A DNA stretch of 64,000 nt from assembly GCA_963662175.1 (NCBI GenBank), contig OY759215.1, forward strand, positions 55,879,213-55,943,212, given 5' to 3'. Positions 55,729 through 64,000 of the stretch are shown piece after piece (positions within the stretch are counted from its first letter, which is position 1; the number at the start of each line of letters is the position of its first letter). The translations under genes were made by a program, and so were the position numbers. Source of the stretch: Aradus depressus. Taxonomy: Eukaryota; Arthropoda; Insecta; Hemiptera; Aradidae. The notes below the pieces were generated by a model. It worked only from the letters and a program-made list of their open reading frames with translations, was not told the DNA's origin and did not search any database.

Positions 55729-56699
55729 GAAGAAATAACAATGTTATTTGCATTTTTAAGAAAATACAATTCATTCGTTAGGCATTCATACTATGTAAAG
55801 GTGAATTTTGCAATTATTTAAGAAAAAAAAAATTAGGTTCCGTCAAAATTTCATTTTACGAAGGAATATATTATTTAATTTTAAAATTATATATTTCATT
55901 TTTAAAAAAATATTGTAGGCTAAATGAAATATTTTTTGTTGATATTGGTGTCAGCATTCCAATGGTGAAGGTCCCAGGAACAAGTACCCACCTAAAGTCT
56001 CTGAACTTGACATACTTCTTTTGAGTTCCTGTTTTGTATTGACATTCTTTCTGAATCACTTGCATAATACTGCTCATAGTTCTGAAAAATAATACCTATA
56101 TATTATTTGGTTCTGCAAAAAAATTAATGCTTTTGAAAAATTAACATATATTTTTTTGATGAAAAATATCCATTAGGTCCTTTTTCTAGTAAAAATATGG
56201 AAAATTTTTGACCGAAAAACGTCTTAACCTGAAAATCAAAATTTTTTGAGTTAAGCACTGTTCCGGTAAAGTTGCGATTTTATTTTATTTTTAACCGACT
56301 TGGAAAGGTTTTTCCGACCCTTAACTAGGTACCTATTTTCTATTTATTTATACCTATATAACTATGTCAGTCCATTTCATTTGTTTGATGGTTACTACAA
56401 AATAGCTCATTTACATACAACCTTCAGGTAATATTATAAACATTTTTTAAACATATTAATCAGAATTCGAGGCTGAAACAAACGGTATTCACTCGATATC
56501 ACAACTACCTGTTGATAGTAAGCTGCAAAGATTTGTTATAGTCCACATTTTTTCCAAGATATCATGGTTTCACTTGAAACACTACCAACATTTGAGATAA
56601 ATAACGCAGAATAAAAAAAAAAAAAACTACCCTACGGCTTTTATTATTTTATATTTAATCAACTAATTTATGTATTACATATTTTTAGGGTAAAATGAA
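55729..56699. other. Spacer, nothing recognised
   Basis: AT-rich; short open stretches only. Confidence 0.4.
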
Positions 56700-56985
56700 A
56701 TTCTATGTTGAATTTTCTCCGGAATTTCATGTTTTCCGACTTCTTGATACCAAAAATTAATAACACGGTTCTGTCTGTCTATGTGTGTGTTTTTATGAAC
56801 AACTCAAAAACCCCAATAACTGCCGATGTAATGCATATATCGACTCAAAATTTAATTTGAAGATTAAAAAATCCCTATATAAGAGAACTATTGATAAATA
56901 GTCAAAACGGTTGATTGATTTTGGAGGGAGAGCGAGAACACAGTTTCGTGCTGGGGAAGTACATCGATTCACCGTCGACTTTTTT
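56700..56985. repeat. Dispersed repeat family B, copy
   Basis: Contains GTAATGCATATATCGACTCA, GATTGATTTTGGAGGGAGAG and GTGCTGGGGAAGTACATCGA. Confidence 0.5.
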
Positions 56986-57424
56986 TTCAAATGGAAACAG
57001 GTGTCATTTTGAGCTAATACTCATTCATTAGATTTAACCCATATTTACAATGGTGATCTACATATTTGGTAAGGTCAGATTCCAATAGATTTGACCTCCA
57101 AATTGATTTCAGGTTGTATTCTCAGTACAATAACTTCCGTGATACCGCAAGGTGTGAGCATGTTAAGAATTACAGTTTTAAGGAAAATTATTATACTTAG
57201 AACAAGATAATTTCCAAATCAGATCAAGAACAACATACACGTCAGTGAAACTTTTTGAGGATGCTTCGGAATATCCGAGGATTATTCGTTCGTTTCCGTT
57301 TATTAGTTGTAGTTCAAAGGCATAAGTAATTATTCATATGTAATTCAACAAAGCTTCTTCACCAAATAATATACGTGTTAAAATATATAGATGGAATAAA
57401 GAGTTATATTAAGAATTTATCTAT

Positions 57425-57604
57425 CTTCAGATGCGACGTTAAACGATGGTCCCGAGCCTGTACGATGTCCGGATCTCGTTAAAAACACATACCCTAAGTG
57501 AATAAACCTGGGTAGGCCAAATTTAGGATGTTGCAACAATAGAGTCAGGCTCATGTCCACCAGAGCGAAGAAATAGCGCTCCGGTAGTAGGCGATATGAT
57601 CTAC
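57425..57604 (+). mobile_element. tRNA-SINE body fragment
   Basis: Matches the SINE from GCGACGTTAAACGATGGTCC through CTGTACGATGTCCGG and GGCTCATGTCCACCAGAGCG to GTAGTAGGCGATATGATCTA. Lacks the head and tail. Has ACCTGGGTAGG as in the satellite. Confidence 0.7.
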
Positions 57605-58930
57605 CAAATTAGAAAAAAAAAAAGAATCAAACAATAATAATTACTGTTTGATTAATTTTTTTTTAAATAATAATTATTATATATTATTTTTTTATAATAA
57701 CAATTAGGTATTACTTCAGTTATTAAATTAACCTGAACGTAGGACGTTTAGAAAGTAGGCTCACCTGGATACCTGTACGTTGTACAATCTGACCAATGAG
57801 AATTCTTAGAATGTTCTAGAACAGTACCTAATACCTACATATAGGTACATCGAGAGTAAGAGTGAATGAATCAGCTGTTTTAGGAATTGTGTTAGTGCAC
57901 AGTGAACAGTTAAGCTAAAATGTAAATATTTGTAAATAATTGCTTTTATTGATTGTTTGAACAAGTTTTCTAGTATTCGGTTGTGAATTGACTTTTGAAA
58001 AATTAAGTAATGTTGTTTCTTTTGGACTAGAGTGATTTTTATTGGTTACATAAAGATATTTGTGTGTTTCTCCTCACATTTCGAATTTTTTAAGTTTTCT
58101 TTCGCACTGGCTGGGTTATTAAGTTTATTCTGTTGGGAAATAGCGAATAAAGAGTTATTCACTGTAGTTTGGATTATTTAACAACTAACAAGTACAAAGA
58201 GTGACCTGTAGGGGGTATAAAGAAGTATGGGGGTATGGTCACATCAGTTATTTGTTTTCGTTTTATGCGTATATTTGACAAGGTGTTCCTATATCTTGTA
58301 TTCCAAATATGGATATACGTCACAGTGATAGTTATCAAATATATATCTAATTAGTTTCAAACTATCAAAATGAAAACCTTAATTTTAAATTGGTTGCCAT
58401 GCGTTACAATTTAAACTTTACTTTGAACTATTTCCTACAGACATTTATTGTACATTCTTTGGAGTGCTATAACTTTGTTCTTATTGGTCCATTAGAGTTT
58501 GTATTGCGGTCAATAGAGAGGGAAATTGGTATTAAAAATTACTGATTTATTGCATTATAATTGCTGTCTCATTTTAGAACGTTTTCCTGCAGTTGGACTT
58601 AGCTGTGTCTCACGCTAAAGATATAAAATTGTATTTTGAGGCTAACAAGAGAAAGGTAGTACCTATTGCAGGAAACAATGTTCTATTTTGTATTACATTC
58701 GGAAATATAATTGTTATGGCTGTGAGAATACAGTTGGCTGTCAATTGTATCAATGAAGAAAGCAGTGCTACCTGTGGATGGTTCTCTAAGTAGGAGTATA
58801 TTGTATTGTGAACGAAAGTTAGCCATTCTTATTGAAAAGCCATGAAGGACTCCTTTAAAGATTTAGGGTTCCTTTTCGAAGAATTTTATTAATCTGCTTG
58901 GAGGTTATATGTATAATGGGCTTAAAGCTT
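57605..58930. other. Spacer with repeat C copy
   Basis: Repeat C at 58380-58520 (GGTTGCCATGCGTTACAATT, TATTTCCTACAGACATTTAT). At 58571-58654, CCTGCAG|TTGGACTTAGCTG to AGAAAG|GTAGTA could be a small exon but has no partner. Confidence 0.4.
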
Positions 58931-58964
58931 CCAATTGCTTCCTTTCCCTGGAAGCGCTGGGCTC

Positions 58965-59365
58965 TCACCTAACTTACTTCATGAAGTTCCTGGTCTCTCA
59001 GTTTTCTTAACATCCAAGAATACTCCAATCTCGTCCGAGCTTTTCCCAGGCAGTGAGCTGCCGTCTCGTCTTCTTGACCACATCTGTCACAAGTTGGACT
59101 CTCCTTGACCCCTACAGTGTGTAGTTGTCTATTGAACGGACTGCGTCTTATGAGAACTCCTGTTAGTCGAAGCTTACTTCTTTTGATGTTTAGGATCTCA
59201 TCCCTGAACACCTTGGAATCCTCACACAAGAACATCTTTGACTGACTGCATGTGGTTATTTCTCTCCATAATACCTCCACATGGTCTCTAGACCTCCGGG
59301 TTCGGTATTGCTCCCTGGGTATTTCTAATACTGGCTCTGGGTTAGTGCCTCTCATTACCATCCGT
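58965..59365 (-). pseudogene. Non-LTR retrotransposon C-terminal fragment
   Basis: Minus-strand frame: VLIRRSPFNRQLHTVGVKES, then PTCDRCGQEDETAAHCLGKA. This is the post-RNase-H region of R1/I-type ORF2 (LTGH..LN.HL...G....C..C...EET..H.L..C). The upstream domains are missing. Confidence 0.7.
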
Positions 59366-59369
59366 GTAA

Positions 59370-60460
59370 ACTAGGAGAATGAACCTTAATTAAAGCCCAT
59401 GATAATTTAGAAATAAATTATTCATGTTTTTCATAGAATCAATGTTTTGGGACACTTCCAGACCCTGAACAAGTAGTTTCATTGTTTTGGCTTTTTTTTT
59501 GCTCGTTAGATTTTAAAGATGCAATAAAAAATGTTAAGCCCGAAAATTTAGAGCCATCGAAGGAGTTTGCGAATTTCTTCGAGTTACGTTGTTACGTCTG
59601 TCAGTCAGTGTATATTTGATTAGAACTTTATGAGCTCTGAAACTCAAAAACGATTGTAACAATGAAATATGAAATGAAGATGTCACATTTGGTAACGTAG
59701 ATCTGATTATATTTTGGCCAAAATCCGACGAAAATTAAGTCCACTTTAGTTTGGGGTCTATTTTATAAGAAACTGATTATATTTTTTATGAATAAAAGTT
59801 GTAGTGAATAATAAAAGGCATATATTTCTTCAGATTTGAGATAGGACCAATACGACCAAAGTTACAGCGCTGTAATGAATGAAAAATGAATTTCCATGGA
59901 AAATAGTTAATTTTTAAATTGTAACGCATGGCAACGAACTTTATAATTTTTTTTATTGGTAGTTTTTGATTAAAATTAATTAAAAGTAAAGACAACAAAA
60001 TTTTATGTGGTCCTAGCAGGACTTGTACCAACATGGTTTTTGCATATCAGTCTCTCCCCCTCCCTCACAGATTCATTTCAAACCACAAATTATTTGTTGT
60101 CATCAGCTTTATTTCATTGTATAGCGTAATTCTGTGAGTGATTTTCTTATGTATACCCAGTAATGTCATTATGCATTGAATTTGAGAAAAGGAGGGGGAG
60201 TGATCTGTACAAATGAGGTGTATATAAGAAAGTCCTCATATATGTACGTCTGTCTACTGATATTAAAGTATTCTTTAGTTTGACTAGATTAAACATTGTA
60301 TTACCAAAATAATTGTACCAATTCATTTTCAGTATTGAAGAGTCGGGGGTCATATTGAAGGGTGCAAACATTTCCTCTAGAAAGGGTGAAGGAGGAGGTA
60401 GATGTTCTTGCACAAGGGACGAGGAGGAGGATTGCAGTGGGGAGACGATGGAAGGGAGAC
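59370..60460. other. Spacer upstream of the secreted-protein gene
   Basis: Includes an inverted copy of repeat C at 59850-59940 (complement reads GTTGCCATGCGTTACAATTT). Otherwise no feature recognised. Confidence 0.4.
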
Positions 60461-60465
60461 TAGGC

Positions 60466-60473
60466 TATATATA
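60466..60473 (+). promoter_or_regulatory. TATA box of secreted-protein gene
   Basis: TATATATA 43-50 bp before the start codon, leaving room for a transcription start near 60497 and a very short 5' UTR, as is usual in insect cuticle genes. Confidence 0.6.
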
Positions 60474-60515
60474 TGACTGGAGTTGACTGGACACCCAGCA
60501 CTTCCCAGACCCGAC

Positions 60516-63500
60516 ATGACGCTCCATTTCTGTGTAAGTTTATAGCCCATAACATAATTAGATTTATAATTTATTTTTATCTAAGGTCAATGTCACAATA
60601 AGCTCTGCTATAACACTACGTTCATTAATTTTAAATAATATTTTCATTGATTTAAAAAAATATATATTTTTTTAAGTTGATATTTTTCCGGAAATTCTTC
60701 CAAATGTGTTTTCTTTCTGAAGATATATCGGGGTGATTCCTCAAGTCACAATTAATCATGAGGAAGGTACGTGTGATCACCCCGAAATATCTTCGTGAAG
60801 ACACCCCAGCAAGAAGTCGGAAAAGTATTAACCAAGAAGCACCCCAGGAAAGCCTAAGAAACACGATAATTTATAAGGCCTTGTTTTAAATGAATTAGGG
60901 CTTAATAGTGGGACGAGTTGGGTTTGAACAGCATCATCCTATAAAATTCATTTGAAACGCCTGCCATGGCAAAATATGTCAAAACCATTAATTTGATTTT
61001 CGTTTACCTGACCTTCTAATTAACTATCCCATAATTGTATATAAGATGTAGACGTTATCTGCATAATGAAATTAACACGTATATTTCTGTATTAATGACA
61101 TTTTTATTTATTTACATTTTATAAATTAGAGGATTAATTCTTGAATGCTCTATTTTAGTTTTCTCTCCTTTCTGATTTAATTTGTGTGAATTCTCTTCAA
61201 ATTTTTGTTGTATACGACTAATTTCTTTTCACGTTTATCAATTTTTCACTACATTGTGAAGGCGCTTCCGCTATTTAATTTTTTCAATCAATATTTCAAA
61301 ATAAGAAAAAAAGTTAAATAGTTCAAATTTCTATCGATAGGGAAATTACAAGATGCTTCTTAAAATGAAAATAAAGATGTCTTAATGTTACGTCATGTTT
61401 ATTTACCTTATAATATAATTGTTTATATAAAATTATTGCAATATAGCGTAATACCTTCTAAGCAAATAATGTGGGAGGATGGATTATAATAAAAAGAAAA
61501 TACACCGTGTCACTATTACATTTCCTCCGTTTTGAAGGCACTTCTTTATAGTGAATCAAGGAACTGTTTTATTATTCATCAAACCAAATTTTGCAAGTCG
61601 AGCCTTCTAAGTTTCAAACCGAAAGAGAATCATTGCCTTTCGAGGTCAACACATAAGGAGAGGAAGGATAGTTTTCAACATGGGACTCATTCCATTAACT
61701 GTTATTTTTGATCAGGCGTTACATGTAAAATTTTCGGACAGGTTTATGAGTGTTTGAGTGTTGGTAATATTGAAGCCTTGCTGTGTCACATGTTTCCCTC
61801 TATTCACGTTGCTTCATTTCATTGTAAATGACTCTTCTGTACTTTAGTCATGTTAAAGTAAGTTTTTCTTTAGTCCCATCGGATTATTATTTGTTGGGGT
61901 TGTACCTAGTGGCGGAAGTAGCTTTGGCGGGGCCCCGAGCATAAACTAATTTCCCTAAATATACAAAACGCTGAATATTTTTTAGACTGTAATCGAATGG
62001 TAACATACAAACAGGCAGATACAACATTTATTAATTATTAAAGGAACAGGAATGAAAAAAATTCTTAAACAAAAAAATGAACTCAAAAATTTTCTTTGCA
62101 TAAAAAACATTAAAATAAAAAGATATGAAAAGCTTGAAGGATGAAAAAAATCAACGGTTAAATCTAAAACTTTAATACAAAACATAATATTATGCTTAGT
62201 ATAACGCTTAAAAATAAATTAAGATCTACCTATTTCGCTTTCAATTTCGAAAATAGATTAATATTATAATTATAAATTAACAATTAACTTGGGTAATTAT
62301 GTACCTATAAATACTAGAGCCCGAAAATGTTGGTTCCTAAGGGCCCTAAAGGATCTTAATCGTGCACAGTACATATATAAGATTTTCTTTTGATAAATAA
62401 AAATATGTTTACAATAATGTTTTATGTTTAATGTTTGGTTCTTTGCCTATTTTGTTTTTAGAACTTTCGTTTGGATGGTCGTCAGTGTCTTCGTTAGTGC
62501 TCCGTTCACGAACTATTCTCCTCTTCTACATAACAGACTATATACTTTGCTTCTGTTCATGGGTGTACTTTATGTAGACCAGAACTTCCTTCACTGTCTT
62601 ACTTTTATCCTTCATTATATTTATTTATTTTTTATTTTATGTTCGCTGTTTTTACCCACTCATTTATTCTCATAATTTGTTCTGTTTTGCCCCCTTTTTT
62701 TTTTTTTTTTTTTTTAAATTTACCTCTTATCTGTATGCTTTTGCCAAATTTTGAATAATTTTCTGACATTTTGGATTTGCTGCTACTATGACTATGAACA
62801 TATGTGACAGTCATTATCCAGGGTATAATTCCTCTTTAAGTGATTCGGAAGTGTGGGATTGTTAGATAACAGATATCGGTAAGACAGTAGTTACGAATGG
62901 TAACGGTCACTAAGTAAAGAGCGAGTGAGTGAACAAGGAACTGGGGGGTGTTTCCCGTTCCGCTATGCCAGTTTTGGATTGCACCTCGGCCACAGTTAGG
63001 AAGCAAGTTGCTGTCCTTGACTACATTCCGCTGCTCTGGCACCACAGGGCGTGGCAATCTGGTCTGTTCCTTGTCTCCTGTGTTGCCCCCCACTCTGTCC
63101 ACACACACATACATGTGAAGACAATTATAATAGGTCTCATAAATGATAGATGTTGTGGGATGAAAATCTTTCAAATGAAACAAGAACTCGTCTTTCCACT
63201 GTTTAACTTATAACAACATTCGGTTTTTGAATACTACAGTGACATCCTCAGCTGTATATCACAAATTGATGATGTGTTCAAACCAATACAGTTTTTGAAA
63301 CTCTGAAGCTTTTTCTGTCAAGCTTTCTTAAGGGATCATCCGATATTGTATCTTCATCAAAGAGCTCATCCTAGCTGTCTTCATCCAGCTTAAGGGATGC
63401 GAGAAAGAACCTCTTTTTTCAGTAATGTTTGGCATCGTATGTGCGGCCTACTTAAAAGCCAGTAAGATAACAAAAAAGAATGGCATTCATCATGTATAAA

Positions 63501-64000
63501 AAAGCGGTGAAATTTATGTAGTTCAGTTTCAGCTATTCAAGCACATACTCGTATATAGTTCAGGTACACGAGTGTCAGGGTTTGGAGACCCTATAGCTGT
63601 TTCGAATTTATTTGACTATTGTATTGTAACATTCTCCACGTGGAACTGTGTAATAAGGGATATCCTAAAATGTAGCACATTAAATGCTGTAGATAAGACT
63701 TATGGTTTTCCCCTGCACCCTTCAATTCTTTTTCGGTCTCTCTAGTTCTGTTTGCATGTCCATTCCTGGTCTGCATTCCTTCCTCGGCTCCACTCCTATT
63801 ATTGTGAAAGTGCACATAATTATCGGTCTAAAAGGGTTCCTTTTATTATAACATAAAATAAAAAAATTAAATATATCAAGGCCAAGTAAACAAATTACCA
63901 GTCTATGTTATGCAATAATTCTTTGTCTGTTGCAGATGTTGGCAGCTTGCCTCGTGAGTACGGCATGGGCCCAACATTACCAGAACCAGCAATACACCAC
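60516..64000 (+). CDS. Secreted, probably cuticular protein (5' end only)
   Basis: Exon 1 (60516-60533) encodes MTLHFC and ends TGT|GTAAGT. Exon 2 starts at 63936 after TGTCTGTTGCAG and reads MLAACLVSTAWAQHYQNQQY to the window edge. Joined in phase 0 they form a signal peptide with predicted cleavage after AWA. The mature start is rich in Gln, Tyr and His. A signal peptide split by a phase-0 intron after a few codons, a TATA promoter and a short leader are typical of insect cuticular protein genes. No chitin-binding (RR) motif is visible yet because the gene runs off the window. The 3.4-kb intron holds a hairpin element. Confidence 0.7.
60665..60870. mobile_element. Hairpin-forming element, second copy
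   Basis: TTCTGAAGATATATCGGGGT pairs with ACCCCGAAATATCTTCGTGA, followed by the tail ATTAACCAAGAAGCACCCCA and GGAAAGCCTAAGAAACACG. The tail matches the element at 22781-23011, though the stem sequences have diverged. Confidence 0.65.
60871..63935. other. Rest of intron 1 of the secreted-protein gene
   Basis: AT-rich. A GC-richer patch at 62940-63110 has open frames on both strands but no recognisable domain. No other feature supported. Confidence 0.4.

Noticed and set aside
60665..60870. Hammerhead ribozyme in the hairpin element (CTGAAGA...CCGAAAT)
   Set aside because: The core CTGANGA/GAAA arrangement is absent. The suspicious words are just the two complementary arms.

Overview
The window is AT-rich, repeat-dense nuclear DNA from an insect. 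Evidence for this is the multi-exon genes with GT-AG introns, an arthropod-like Smoothened, a member of the invertebrate-expanded DUF229 family, a cuticle-type split signal peptide, and several clades of non-LTR retrotransposon plus tRNA-derived SINEs. A hemipteran is my guess from overall style; the sequence alone does not prove the order.

Genes. (1) smoothened (smo), minus strand, 10862 down to 646 and running off the left edge. Nine coding exons with consistent phases give the signal peptide, cysteine-rich domain and all seven membrane segments; the cytoplasmic tail lies outside the window. One intron has a GC-AG boundary. (2) Unassigned exon-like stretches on the minus strand at 12948-14576, just upstream of smo. 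(3) A single-exon Rap1/TERF2IP-like telomere protein, minus strand, 20359-21135 (BRCT + Myb). (4) A four-exon DUF229 sulfatase-like type II membrane protein, plus strand, 26362-33927, whose reconstructed reading frame is exactly 657 codons plus stop. (5) The first two exons of a secreted, probably cuticular, protein at 60516-60533 and from 63936 to the right edge, with a TATA box.

Repeats dominate the rest. A Tc1/mariner-superfamily transposon with ~295-bp terminal inverted repeats (11020-12945) sits 158 bp upstream of the smo start codon. A tRNA-derived SINE family (about 346-349 bp when full length) is present in three full-length copies, all with target-site duplications, plus many truncated or old copies. 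In several copies its 3' tail is (AACCT)n, the complement of the insect telomere repeat TTAGG. Four tandem-array regions stand out. 15886-18055 has 17 copies of a ~108-bp core joined by two alternative linkers (120- or 132-bp period). 22350-23250 is a diverged repeat carrying a precise hairpin insertion. 37870-39270 alternates 208- and 183-bp units. 41150-53531 is a 12.4-kb compound array in which three copies of a minisatellite-bearing element alternate with a ~440-bp satellite that looks derived from the SINE. Remnants of jockey-, I- and CR1-like retrotransposons are scattered throughout.

The genes are not functionally linked as far as can be seen: smo is Hedgehog signalling, Rap1 is telomere biology, DUF229 is uncharacterised. 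The most unusual themes are the SINE with telomere-like tail and its conversion into a satellite, the Rap1 homologue, and the arrays with two-state unit lengths.
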